From positions 1 through 64,000 of the forward strand of contig JADDOH010024943.1 of assembly GCA_016648135.1 (NCBI GenBank): a DNA stretch of 64,000 bases, read 5' to 3'. Below the pieces are notes generated by a model, which was not told the DNA's origin, ran no database searches, and saw only the letters and a program-made list of their open reading frames with translations. The position numbers and the translations under genes were made by a program. Shown in pieces: positions 1 through 11,739 of the stretch (positions within the stretch are counted from its first letter, which is position 1; each line of letters begins with the position of its first letter). The DNA is from Agrypnia vestita (lineage: Eukaryota > Arthropoda > Insecta > Trichoptera > Phryganeidae).

Positions 1-186
1 GAGTTATTAAATTACAACTATAGTTTCGAGAGGAGCATTCCCTCTCATCATCAGGTATAGATAATAACTAACTTAAATACAAAATTTATCAATCTAATTG
101 GGTAGGTCAGGGGGGTCAGGGGGGCGCGCGGCAGGGAAGGGTATTTTTTTCGCCGAACAGCTCTAGGAGTGGTGAACTGGACTGAA

Positions 187-243
187 ATGTGATATTATTT
201 ATTAATGTGTTTCCTGGAAACACATTAATAAATAATATCACAT
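187..243. repeat. perfect 28-bp inverted repeat
   Basis: Arms 187-214 and 216-243 are exact reverse complements around a single T. It is AT-rich with a TTTCC/GGAAA tip. No coding context. Confidence 0.9.
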
Positions 244-299
244 ATTTTAAATTCTTGGAAACAAATTATGTCTGGGTATGTTTAATGATGATATTGTCG

Positions 300-415
300 C
301 TGTGGGGGGAAAGAAATGGCTACAATTAGCCAACAACAGGGAAGAATGAAAAAATAAGGATGAGACCTATATCCAGCAGTGGAAAGATGAAGGCTGATGA
401 AGAAGAAGATGTTTA
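300..415 (+). mobile_element. LINE 3' tail fragment
   Basis: It contains the signature 'atccagcagtggaaagatga' followed by 'gctgatgaagaagaagat', which resembles the C-terminus and tail of LINEs common in Lepidoptera. It is short and decayed. Confidence 0.5.
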
Positions 416-861
416 ATGCAATTTTGTTATATTTAGATTGATAATGCCCTCACAAGGCGAAACGAGTCTCAGTAAATTAAAAAAGTAGAACTAAAAAACA
501 ATTGTTTTTTAATTCCATATGTGTGATTATAGAGTTCTACAAACTTACCTCTCAAACAATAAACGTGGTTGTCATATTCAGAATATTTTGACTATGTTCC
601 ATTTCTGGGAACACGATCCAGTATTTTTTTTATATTTTGACATAAGTACTCCAAATATTCTGAATATATAAAAGCCGGTCTAAAAAAGAAGATAAAAATT
701 TAAACAATCTTTTCTAGTGTATATGTTAATAATTCGGATAAATGTCATCTACATATAAAAAAATATAATGCTTCATACCTTGTCGAAAAATAGATGACAG
801 ATTTCAATCACAGATGACGTTAGAAAATTTGTACGTTAAACGAGGTGTGTTGATTGGTCAA

Positions 862-998
862 TCTAGGGTGGAATTGTGAATGTTACATTGTGTAAAATGA
901 TCACTTAAGCCAGCCACAAGATAGGTGGAAACCCCTATAAGTACCTAAAGACTTCAATACCTACTTTCCCATATAAATAGCTTCATCTTTGTGAAACA
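862..998 (+). repeat. dispersed repeat 'GATCACTTAAGCCAGCCAC', copy 1
   Basis: A ~135-bp unit also found inverted at 13990-14137 and 15383-15525, and in this orientation at 28055-28190. Shared words include 'gtgtaaaatgatcacttaag' and 'acctactttcccatat'. Class unknown. Confidence 0.75.
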
Positions 999-1073
999 TA
1001 CATAATATATCTTGAAAAATGTGCCTTGAAATTTAATACATACGTCGCTAGAATTTTTCAAAACAGAAAAAGT

Positions 1074-1105
1074 GATTCATCTCACGGGTATCCGTGAGAT
1101 GAATC
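1074..1105. repeat. 14-bp perfect stem-loop
   Basis: Arms 1074-1087 and 1092-1105 flank the loop gtat. A GATTCAT-type word is repeated just after it. No gene is adjacent. Confidence 0.7.
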
Positions 1106-1489
1106 ATGAATGAATCATGAATCTTTGTATAAAGAAAAAAAACTAACTTATAAAAATCAAGTTTTTATTACTTCCTTTCTCATTTACTAGTTGAAACAGG
1201 TTTCGTGCCTTCCCCATCGGGCTTCTTTCTCATCTGTATCGTTTCCAATTTGAAATAAAATTTCGAAAAATCCAAAATTATACTAACTACAACAATTTTA
1301 AAAAATTAAATGAAAATTTGTCAGATCGTTTTTATTGTCGCCACGAGTCAGCCTGCAAAGTTTCAGCTCGACCGGATCACGGTAAAAGGGTTAAAAATCG
1401 ATCCAAAGTTTTTTGGCAGACAAGCGTACAAGCAGACAGGCAGACGCTACGAGTTAAAAGAAAGGGAGTAAAAACAGGCGACAGTAAAA

Positions 1490-1880
1490 TGTTATGTCTC
1501 GTAGCTAGTATAAAAAACTTCTGGGGAGACTTCGTCATTCAGTTTTGAATAGCTAACATTATTTACAAGTTGGGTGAAATGCTGACTGGAGATAATCGAC
1601 ATCAAAGTGTGGTATTTGTTTTTCAATATTTCTGACTTATTTCCTGTAAAATATTAGAGTGTAAAATATTACTACAGTCAATTAAATGGAATATTAACAA
1701 TTCATTTGCTTTAATACAAGTAAAATAAAATGACAAAAACCTTACAAAAAAATATTTATCATCTTTTTGCAAGGTTGCAATAATTAAAAAACGTAAGCTT
1801 TGTGTCGCTTATCTCCGTAACTGTCGATATTTCACGCAAAGTATAAAGAATATTTTCTTTTCTAAATGGCATTAAACATA
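1490..1880. repeat. decayed copy of the foldback MITE family
   Basis: It contains the family core (ttcatttgctttaatacaag, 'caatatttctgacttatt', 'cttatctccgtaactg') but the ends are diverged. See 6704-7219 for an intact copy. Confidence 0.55.
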
Positions 1881-2463
1881 CCCAGACATTTTTGCTACTA
1901 GCAATGAGACACCCGTAATAATAATAAGAATATTTCAAATCAGAAAATATAACATTACTAAAATACCTCAATTCATTTAATTTCGTTTGAACGTTTTAAG
2001 TATTCTGTCCAAAGAGATATTGCTTTTTCTGTATACAGCTTTAAATAATAGTTTTAAGTAATAAAAAAATCTCCAAGTGTGTACAAAGACCAAAACAAAA
2101 TACGTACAGAAACAATAATTATTCAAAGACTTATTATTTTATTTTCTATAGATTATTAGTGCACAGGTACACAGCGTAACATTACAGAAAGATGTTATTA
2201 TATTTATACAACCGAATAAACTTTGTGACATTTTTAAATAATTCAAATTGCGGCCCAAACGATCCCTTCTTTCTGTGACATCAAAACCCTCGTTGTGGTG
2301 TCACCCTGACGTCCCACACCCTTGTTATGTGTTTTCACATTTCGACTCTTGCTATGTATGTAAATATCAGTGGCGTGCAGCGCATACAAGCAAAAATGCT
2401 GTGCATTAGTAAAGATTCTGGGAAACAAATATTAATTAAATAATCCTTATCTTAAGAAAAAGT

Positions 2464-2610
2464 TGATTTAAAATTCTAGCCGTAATTCTTCCTACGGCTA
2501 GAAGTTTTATTTCTGACGTTTCTGTTTAACGTGACATGTCTGTTTTTTTCGATTTAAAATTCTAGCCGTAATTCGTTCTACGGCTAGAAGTTTTATTTCC
2601 GAATTTTCTG
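2464..2610 (+). repeat. two direct repeats, each with a hairpin
   Basis: A ~60-bp unit occurs at 2464-2525 and 2551-2610 (87-bp period). Each unit contains CTAGCCGTA...TACGGCTAG, a 9-bp stem. Confidence 0.85.
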
Positions 2611-3344
2611 TACCTAACTTCATGTCAATTCTTCATTTATCTCACTTGTTTGCGCCCAACAAATTTATTCCATAGATCTAGTCAAGTCGAAAAAAATTCG
2701 TCCCGAACCGTGTATTTTTACTTAGCTCTATGTCTGCGAGTTTTGCGTAATAGACTAGTTAATTTTTCATGGAATAGCGTGTTTCTTCAAAAGATCCTAT
2801 GCCAGGTGAGAACTACGCGAACGTCATTGCAGAAATGATATTTTTTACAAATTCTACCCTAACTTTTGTGTGAATTATATTTGTCATTTCTATGGTGAAT
2901 GTAAATACTAAATACTATGTGTCATATCCAATGGTCATAGGTACCATAATGATTATTTACGACGACATTGCCATCGATGATATCATAAAATGTTTGATTT
3001 GATTTGAAATTAGTATTATCCCCGATTTAATTATATCTAAATCGTCTTCGAAATATATTGAAAATTTATGCCGTATTACGTATATATAAAATATTTATTT
3101 ATTTATATAATCTTGTTTACAATACTTCTTTATAGTGCAGTTATTTTTTTGGATTGAAGCTACTCAAAATAGTTCATTATATACAGTTAAAAAAATTCAA
3201 AAAATGTATGTGCCCTTATAGGTAATATGCGCATATATATATTTTTGATATAAGTATACAGTCGATCACAGCATAACCTAAGTTTATACCCACTGCACGC
3301 CACTGGTAAATATAGATAATAATGTATATGAAATAAGAAATATG

Positions 3345-3800
3345 TAGATCATTTGATGGGTACGAAAGCAATAGCAGCAATATCCAGCAATATCAAAAAT
3401 TAAGATAAATGTTTTAAATGCAGTCACAGAGGATTACTAATTTAGAATGCACTGAATTCGAAATTTATAGGAAATATAAATATCACTTCCTAAACCATGT
3501 TTCCAAATTACCAGATATTTAAAGCAACAATATCCTCATAGTGTATAAATCAAAGGTAGCAATGTCCAATTTAAATCCAATGTAAAAAGCAAAAGCAGCA
3601 ATGTCAATTTGGTAGCAAACACAGTAATATCCGTATTTAAAAGTTAAATATTTATTTAAACACGTACATAAAAGAAAAACAGAGGTGGTGATTGTTTTAA
3701 TAAATTTATTTCAGATAAGATGTACGTTTCGCAGATTCCAGAGATATCACCTTGAGTAGTGACAGATTTTTTGTGCTTATCTCAGAAACACCTCTGTGGA
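3345..3800 (+). repeat. dispersed repeat with GCAGCAATATCC motifs, copy 1
   Basis: It is similar along its length to 57700-58680, including 'gcagtcac-gag', 'ataggaaata' and 'ccttgagtagtgacag'. The word agcagcaatatcc recurs several times within each copy. Class unknown. Confidence 0.7.
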
Positions 3801-3864
3801 ATATTACTGGCTTTGCTTTAACGCTTTGCCTCTAATTTTTAGTTGTTGTTTGTATTTAACATAT

Positions 3865-4171
3865 TGTTACGTGGCGTGGCTCGCTCGAAAAATGAAATGG
3901 CACAACTCGTAAAATAAATCTTTTATTATCGCTTGTACATTATCTCTCACATTTTACAATCGCTCGCAACGCAATACTACTCCTATTTTTTATTCAAACA
4001 CAAAAGAACAGCTCTCTTTTGTTTTTCTACTCGGGTAAGAACCCTTCCATTTCTTCGCTATTTATTAATCATGTTAGTTCTTATTTCAACCACTGGGCAT
4101 ACCGGCCTGCCGTTCTGCGCATGTGACACTTTTCTATGGAACTGTCAAATGTCAACGAACAGCTCGTTACA
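3865..4171 (+). mobile_element. probable solo LTR of an ATAT-targeting Ty3/gypsy-type retrotransposon
   Basis: A 307-bp segment starting TGTTACG and ending TTACA is flanked by exact ATAT duplications (3861-3864 and 4172-4175). It contains an AATAAA. Insertion into ATAT is known for some gypsy-group elements. No coding region remains. Confidence 0.55.
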
Positions 4172-4559
4172 ATATATTTGATACATTTTTAAGTGGCACT
4201 AATTTTTAAATATTTAAAAGGTATTAAACTTGTGTGAATTACTATTGTTAAACATTTGAACATTAACTTTTTATGTTTTCTTTACACCTTGCCTCAAAAG
4301 AAAATTACCTACATTTTTGTACTTGAACAAAATAGAAGTAGACCAACACGCCAACGTGCAATTGACAGAAGAGGAATGTAACGTCAATTTTTCACTGCCC
4401 GGTGGCACTTAGTTTTAGAAATTGATCGTTTAGCGTAGAGTTTCAAATTGAGAAATACAAAATAAAACCTCAATTTCATTTATTTTTATTTCAATATCGT
4501 ATTCACAATAATTCGTACTAAATATGTTCATTATCTTTTGTTAGCGAAAATACCCCTTT

Positions 4560-4870
4560 GGGCACAAATAAAATCCTAGAAATAATTTTCCTGTGGTACG
4601 TACCTAATATGCCGTGTTTTACGATCTTTCTGGCCGACGTTTCGGATCCCATTGCAGAGTCCATCATCAGGGCTGATGTATTGTGGTTAGTGTTGATGTT
4701 GTGGTTAAGTATTGGCTTGCAATACTGTGTAAAAATCAGGGTGAGAACGTTGTCAGTGTTATGTTAAGGATTGGCTAGCAATACCGTCTCGAGGGCTTGG
4801 TGTTTCTATGTTTTTGTAAGTTTATTATTGTGGGTCCAGAAAGGTCGTAAAAATACGGCATAACATCCCA
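4560..4870 (-). mobile_element. Penelope-like element tail (minus strand)
   Basis: On the minus strand it carries CTGATGA (4664-4670), a ~20-nt partly pairing spacer and GAAACG (GAAA 4640-4643), the hammerhead-like core typical of Penelope-like element ends. The coding part is not recognisable. Confidence 0.45.
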
Positions 4871-5304
4871 GAAGATTCCGTGACCGTGAAAACCTAAGAA
4901 CATTATAATTTTAAATAATGTCTGAAAGAACCATGACTTATAAAAAATGTCGTTTTATTTATGAAAAGAAATTATAAATAGAATTGTACTGACATAATAA
5001 TTATTATTCGCATCGACCTACCTTTTATCGTAGGTATATAACTAAGGTTTAAGAAAAATCTTATTAGGATATATGGAGCACAACACTATATTAATATGAA
5101 GAATTGTGAATGTTAGCCGGGTGGAAAGAAACGATGTCGCGACATTTTGGAAGAATAAAAATAATATCTTTGAGACGGTCTAAAGACTGATTGAAAATTA
5201 AGAACTTAAATAAATTTATAAAGAAGTGTATTATAAATGCACTACTGAAATTTAAAATAAATTTAACAACCGAATATTGTTAAATGTGAGTTTATAGATA
5301 GAAG

Positions 5305-5688
5305 TATCTCATAGCTAGTACAAAAAACTTTATTGGTGGATTCCGGCCTTAATAATGAGTCGAAAATGTTCAAGCAATCCTAACCTAATTAATATCAATA
5401 GTTATAGAGATATTCAATATCAAAGTTTCTTTTTTTCAATATTTGACTTATTTTTTGCAAAAAGTTAAACTATCATTACAGTAACTTATATCGACTGTGA
5501 AAAAATCATTTGCATCAAAACAACTCAAATGAAATGATAAAAACCTTATAAAAAAATTATTTTTTTCAATTTTTGCAAGGTTTTTATCATTTTATTCGAC
5601 TTGTATTAAGGCGAATGAATTTTTTATAATCGATATACATATGTTACTGTAATGATATTTCAACTTTTGTAAAAAAAAATTCAGAAAT
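5305..5688. repeat. truncated copy of the foldback MITE family
   Basis: The left end and core are present; the right end stops where the tRNA-like inverted repeat begins at 5689. Confidence 0.6.
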
Positions 5689-5773
5689 CTATCCGGGAAT
5701 GTGCATTACCATGACGCTACATCAGCCTCGTACATTTCCGTCAATATATCAACTTTATCTGTAAGTTGTACGA

Positions 5774-5846
5774 GGCTGATGTAGCGTAATGGTAACGCAC
5801 CTTCCCGGATAGAAAGGAGATCCGGGTTCGAGTCCCGGAAGCAGCC
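5774..5846 (+). pseudogene. tRNA-like sequence with pol III signals
   Basis: GGCTGAT pairs with the AGCAGCC end with one mismatch. A D-arm (GCG...CGC), an A-box-like tagcgtaatgg, a perfect B box GGTTCGAGTCC (5825-5835) and a full T-arm are present, with a T7 terminator at 5852-5858. The anticodon arm is 18 nt with a bulge and lacks U33, so it is probably not a functional tRNA; a tRNA pseudogene or SINE head fits better. Its 5' 45 nt also occur inverted at 5689-5733. Confidence 0.6.
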
Positions 5847-6703
5847 ACATATTTTTTTGTCGATTTGTTTTTTCTGTATGTCTTTCTAATTGATTAATAA
5901 ATGTTTTTATTGATCATGAACTTAAATACGCTCATTTAAGTGTTAACCTCTGCTGAGTCGAGCACCTTTACAACAATAATGAGTTAAAAATACTATTTAA
6001 AATGAATTATTGCTTAGATTTTATATAATACAATAAAATAAAATATAGAAGTGTATATATTATGTGTTTGTTCGAATTTATGAAATAATACAAGTTCTAT
6101 GATTATTTAAATAAACTGAAACCTGTATTCTACAGTTGGGTACTTGTGCACCTGCAGTTGACAATGTCTTGTATAATTTTGTATCACTAAAAATAATAAT
6201 AATAATAATAAAATGGAGACCAACAACATATTGATATCATTATTATCACTCAACATAACACGCTTAATCAGTTTTTTAAATAGTGACAATATATTTACAA
6301 TCTTAATGATTTCGGGAAGAACATTAACGAACAGAAGAGCTTTGTGAAAAAAAAATTATTTGTCCAGATGGTATCTTGTCATTTATCGCTGATACATTTG
6401 AGAAGCATGCGTTCTAGTGTTATTTTGTGTTGTTTTGGCGATAACTTTGTTATTAAAAATTTACATCTGAATCATGAAAAATTGGCTGACGTTCATAATT
6501 TTATATTCACATTGTTTTTAAAATTTATTTTACGCAGTTTTTTTGTAATTCTAAAGTTTTCTTGCAGCAGTTTCTCCATCAAATGATTTAATAAGTTAGT
6601 AGTAGTATTTAATAAATTAGTAGATTGTAAAATAGCGAAATATACCGTTTTTCAGTCCAGTATGTGTCTTAGTTCCTTCAAGATACATTAAAATTTAATT
6701 GTA

Positions 6704-7219
6704 TACAGGGTGTACCAGAGCTAGCAGCAGAAACATTGCCGGTAGATTCCTGCCTACGTTATGAGTCTAAAATGTTCAAGCAACCTTGGCCTAATATCAA
6801 TAGTTATGGAGACATGCATTATCAAAGTTGGCATTTTTTTTTCAATATTTCTTATTCTTTTTTGCAAAAAGTTGAACTATCTTTACAGTAACTTATATAG
6901 ATTATGAAAAATTCATTCGCTTTAACACAAGTCGAATAAAATGATAAAAAAATTGAAAAAAGTTATTTGTTACAAGGTTTTTACCATTTAATTTTAGTTG
7001 TATTGAAGCAAATGAATATTTCATAATCGATATAAGTTACTGTACTGATAGTTCAACTTTTTACAAAAAATAAGTCAGATATATTGAAAAAAAAACTTTG
7101 ATATTGCATATCTCCATAACTATTGACATTAGGTCATGGTAGCTTGAACATTTTAGACTCATAACATAGGCAGAAATCAACCGGCAAAGTTTCTGCTGCT
7201 AGCTCTGGTACACCCTGTG
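6704..7219. mobile_element. complete foldback MITE (reference copy)
   Basis: Terminal inverted repeats of about 30 bp (6705-6734 and 7189-7218; ACAGGGTGTACCAGAGC...) enclose two arms that are complementary over most of their length, giving a ~500-bp hairpin. It contains no open frame. Other copies lie near 1490, 5305, 7890, 10085, 24894, 26050, 28838, 56640 and 57806. Confidence 0.85.
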
Positions 7220-7429
7220 TAAGAATATTTCTTTCCAAGAAACTATAGAAAACAGAAATACATAGAAAGAAAACAACTAAATCCAAATCTATTCTTTAGT
7301 TCCCTTCTCGGAAATGTTTTTCGTTTATATATTTTGATCAATTATTAAGCTTTCAGTTCGCCCGTAAAGCGGGGCAAAAAAAAACAAAGGAAAAATCGTA
7401 AGTCTTCCAGGTTTCAAAGGCGCCATTTT

Positions 7430-7660
7430 CCGTGTGTTTTTTTCCCGCCTAAATCGCGTAAAAAAAATAACAATGGCCGCCTTTGATTCGCGCCAAAACG
7501 GGCCAGAGGGCGAGCCCCGCGAAACAGAAATCCTCCACTCTCGCCCGTTTCATTCACTTTTCTCCGCATTCTTTTTTGCCTTTTCATCCAGAACGTGCGG
7601 GAGAAAGCACAGCGCGGTAGGTATACGTCGTTACGCGAATTGCGCGCCCAGCCGCGGTGC
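7430..7660. promoter_or_regulatory. GC-rich island in slit intron
   Basis: Clearly more GC-rich than its surroundings, with the words GCGCCATTTTCC and AATGGCCGCC (GCCAT cores). Open frames exist on both strands and look incidental. Possible enhancer or Polycomb-type element; inferred only. Confidence 0.3.
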
Positions 7661-7889
7661 ACCGGCTCCGCTTACTCTTACAATTGTTGCTGTACCTACC
7701 TTAGAAAATTACGGTAATGACCTCATTTTCTTCAACTGCTTCGGCAGTCAGCGTCAGTTTAGACGCTGCAGTGAAAAACAGTTCGTTGGTCGGGAGTTTT
7801 CGAGTCTTCTGTCTCGACTTCCATTACTGAAGAGTTTTTCTTACGAACTACCAATTGTATTGCGCTAGAGTGAATTTTTTGGATACAAC

Positions 7890-8160
7890 GAATGCTTAGA
7901 ATTATTAAAACCTTGCAAAAGATTGAAATATGATTTGTCTGTATGGTTTTTATTTATTTTTTTATTATTATTTTATCATTATTATTATTCTTATTTTAAC
8001 ATTATTATTTGTCTTGTAAGCGAATGAATTTTTAATATTCGATATAGGTTATTTTCGCGATAAGGACACAAGGTTTAACAGAAAACAAGTCAAAAATATT
8101 TTTTTTAATTTTAACATTCAAGCTGCGTATCTCCATAACTACCGAGTTATTGTATTTTGT
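7890..8160. repeat. partial foldback MITE copy
   Basis: It contains the core words 'gcgaatgaattttt', 'cgatatagg-tt' and 'cgtatctccataactac'. Decayed. Confidence 0.5.
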
Positions 8161-8269
8161 TTATTTATTATTCTTCTTCATTACATTACAAAAGTGAACA
8201 TAGTTAATTTGTTTGTTAATAATTAACTATCCTAATTTCTAATGTCCGTCCGTAACTTGCTGGAATTAC

Positions 8270-8960
8270 AACAGTGAATGGACAACACAACCCACCGCAT
8301 TCCCAGGACCGTTGTATGAGCAAAAGCTCCCGTATCGGTCCTACTCATACGTCGCTAGGTTGACATTTTTTTCACTAACGGCCCTTCCCGTGCGGCACCG
8401 TGTAAAGGGCGACACTACAAGGTTCGGGCCGCAAAAGTCCATTCACTGTTCCTCCTCCCGAACTCAACACAATTTATAAAAAATACAGAAAATAATATTA
8501 TCAAAAAATACAAAGTATAAATTTAAACAGAATGAAGGCAAGGGTGGACTGAGTGGAAAGTAGGGACAGTGAGGGACTGGTAGAAAAGATATCAAGATAC
8601 TCTCCCTATCGGTGAAAGACAAAACAGACAACAATAGTCAACGATTTGAAGTGTGAAATTTGAAGAGTTTTTAAAGTGATAAAGCGATTTGAAGTATGCA
8701 ATTTAAAGTGTGAAATTATAAGTGTGCAGTTTGTAGTGTGCAGTACACTTACAAACGTGTGAAGTGTGCGCTTCACTATAATGTAGTACTAAATTGTAGT
8801 TCTCAGTACAAAGAGGACCCATCGCTACACTATACACGGGGTATCATTCACACTAATGCAAGTGGCTTTCATAAAATGAACGGACCCCTATAGACGTACC
8901 GCTATAACTTGGCGTGCGAGGGAGGGCGTCCCTATCGCGTAACAGAAGTTGTCAGGGTGT
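8270..8960. other. moderately GC-rich unidentified segment with AAGTGTGNA repeats
   Basis: 8270-8460 and 8830-8950 look like decayed transposon sequence. 8640-8790 contains many AAGTGTG/GTGTGCAGT words. I cannot assign a class. Confidence 0.3.
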
Positions 8961-9059
8961 AGATTTATTACACAATACATAATGTACAGAATGTCCGGTG
9001 ATCGGTGTCGTATTACATACAGAAATTTGGTCGGGCAGCACTAAAGCAACCATGCAGTA

Positions 9060-9620
9060 ATGGCGGCCGTTCTATCTGTCAAACTGTCAGACGGTAATAT
9101 CGGTCCATTATTCGCTTTTTCAGCTTCGCAAAACTTTAATACTTCATTGGCAATTGTTCTTGCACCATCCCGGACTATTTAGGATGTTTTGGACATAATA
9201 ATTCAGTATATATTGGTAATCAAGATGACACAGCTCAAAGACGAGAATGAACTGAATGACAGGGCGAGGGGTTACCGCCGGGTGCGGGCGGGGCGGGTTT
9301 TAGTTCAAAATTCGCCGCACGCCAAGTTACGTTGGGCAAGCAATACCTTTTCCATTTCATACTTCCCACGGCACACAATAGCAGAAAAGTCGCGCGGAGT
9401 CCACTCCAGGAGAGCGGGCTCACCTCGGTCGGTGAGCCGCTTTGTGCTCCGAGCAAGAAGTCCCCCCTCCGCCCTCAGCCCGGCGTCTTCCCCGCCATTA
9501 TATTTTTCTTTGGCGCCAAAATGGATGAAAAACAAGAATGAAAGGAAAATGGCCGCTTTGACGGGCCGCCGCTTCCCACGACACCTCTTAATTGGTGACA
9601 CATTTCGGCTTTGCGAGTGA
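9060..9620. promoter_or_regulatory. GC-rich island in slit intron
   Basis: It contains taatggcggccg, cgccattat, cgccaaaatgg and aaaatggccgc, i.e. repeated GCCAT/ATGGC cores. Overlapping open frames on both strands have no recognisable protein features. Confidence 0.3.
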
Positions 9621-10084
9621 GTAATCTGCCCGGACGGAATTATATTTTCTTTTCAATTTAATACTACCTTAAAGGATGAGCGCAAATATGGTGAAATATT
9701 ATGACACGGCGCTACAGGTTCAGTGTTAGAGCGACATCTAGCGAATGCCGCCCCAATGATAATATTGGTAATAAGCGGCATCTAGCGCTCGATCGACTGC
9801 TTTGTAATTAAACTGGTATTATAAGCGAACCAATAAAGTGTTGAAAGGAGAGAAGAAACATCTTTCTCAATTTTTAGTTTTTGAACTAATCTTCTTTTTT
9901 TTTAAATTTTATTGTAACGGAAGTTGCGCACGATCAGCGTACGTATTTCACCGGAAATGCATGTAGCGGGATTGCGAGATCACGAAATGCGCAAGATTCC
10001 ATTTAAATGCCAAAAATGTATTCACTTGAAATTAGTGTTCCAGTAATATAAATAATGTATTTTCATAAAAATGCTTAATTCAAA

Positions 10085-10260
10085 AGCTGATAGAATAGAA
10101 GATAAGTAAGAAATGTCGAAAAAAATTGCAAACTTTGAAGTCTTTTTCTCCATAACTATTAAAATTTGAACAATGTCACTTCAATATTTTCGATTCATGA
10201 TTTAGGCAGTAATCTGCTGGTAAAGTTTTGTGAACCTGCTCTTTTACAACATGTACATAT
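10085..10260. repeat. right-end fragment of foldback MITE
   Basis: 'ctccataactattaaaattt' and 'gtaaagttttgtgaacctgc' match the right half of the family. Confidence 0.45.
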
Positions 10261-10899
10261 AAGTACAAATATAAATACAATTTTTAAGCAAAATTTGTGT
10301 TACGCACTCCCAAAAAATATGATTTGAATTATCTGAATAACATTTAAAAAGTTTATAATTTAATACCCATAAAATTTAATTTATTAATGCTATAAATATT
10401 AAATGAAATTAAAGCTTTGTTTAATGTACTTACTGCACTTAAATAAATAAGGCTCAGAGACGATTTGAATTTCTGTTTTAGATTCGCTTAAGTCTGAAAA
10501 TTGCAATAAATGTGTACAATGTGGTTTCCCAAATATTTTAGTTATTTTTTAAACAAAAGCTTTTTTGCGTTGCTCTGAAAAAGGAACAACATTTAAAGCT
10601 ATTATTTTATATTAGAAACTTTATCAATTATTAAATATGTATTATTCACCGGTATATTATAATTTTCTGAATAGGTCGATTGTCAGTTGTTTGTGAAAAA
10701 ATTTAACACAAATTAAAACGTTCCATTTTAACAATTCTAATTAAATGAAGATTAATAGGTACCTACTGATCTTCATTTACAAGTGTTTGCCACGTTATTG
10801 AAGTTTATACATTTTAAGTACCTGTCGGTGAACTGGAACATTAAATAAATTCGCAACAAGTTGATTGACAAACAAATTCATCTCGATAATATACGTTAA

Positions 10900-11380
10900 A
10901 CTCCCTTCAAATCAGCGTACGTCGAGGGCTTCCGCTGTGAATGTACCCACACATCGCGTCTGCCTTCGCCGTGTTCAGAAACTAATTACACTAACGCGCG
11001 CATGTTTAATTTTCCATAACTCATCCGCCCCGCGCGTACAAAGTTCCGGGATGTTCATTACTCTCTCGTCACCCCTCCCCGTCAGTTTTATTATTCGTCA
11101 GCCGAAAGAAAAGAAATATCACCCGCGAAATGAATCCGGACGGCCTCGCCAAATTTAATAATGAAAATTACAGGCCGCGCTCCCGCGCCGGAGAAAAATG
11201 GCCGCAATCATTACAGACCGCGAAATTTTCCGCGGGAAATTTATCGCCGCGGGAGGGGCGCCCAACTTTGCACCGCGACTGTACCGCGGGCGGAGCGCGC
11301 TCCCCGTGCCGCGATCCGCCGCGAGCGCCGCGTGCGAGCGCGCGCTACAGCCGCGGCCAGACTAGTGGGGGCGGCTCCAA
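10900..11380. promoter_or_regulatory. strongly GC-rich island in slit intron
   Basis: The most CpG-dense non-coding block in the window (ccgcgctcccgcgccgg, ccgcgggcggagcgcgctcc). It again includes aaaatggccgc. Possible regulatory element or intronic promoter; no exon is evident. Confidence 0.35.
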
Positions 11381-11739
11381 TTTAATTGGTTTTTTATTGC
11401 CGATTGAAATGTTTTCATTGTGTTCACAAAGAGGCGTATACATTACATACATACATAAATCGAGCAGGCTTGAAACTCTAAACGTAGTTCACGTTAAAAC
11501 TCTATACGTGACAAAAATTTAGTCCAGGTGCATGGATGAAATAATATGATATTCATCGTGGCTTATGTAAACATACATTTAGAAAAAACTCGAAATCAAA
11601 TATTTATCTGACCAAGCATATCGTTATTGTTCGTCATACAAGTGCTTTTCTTTGTTTACATACAGCATTATATTTTTGTTTATTGTGCATACTTGATCCG
11701 ATTCCGCGCTGCGAACAATGTCCAGCCGACAAAACAATT

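Noticed and set aside
5774..5846. A functional tRNA gene
   Set aside because: The anticodon arm does not fold into a standard 5-7-5 arm and position 33 is not U, so it is called tRNA-like.
7434..7868. 144-residue open frame in a GC island
   Set aside because: No start context, domain or splice support; overlapping open frames occur on the other strand, as expected for GC-rich DNA.
9189..9620. 143-residue open frame in a GC island
   Set aside because: Open frames of similar length occur in several frames and on both strands here; no protein features.
11130..11522. 130-residue open frame in the most GC-rich island
   Set aside because: Arg/Pro/Ala-rich translation typical of GC-rich non-coding DNA, and nothing recognisable.
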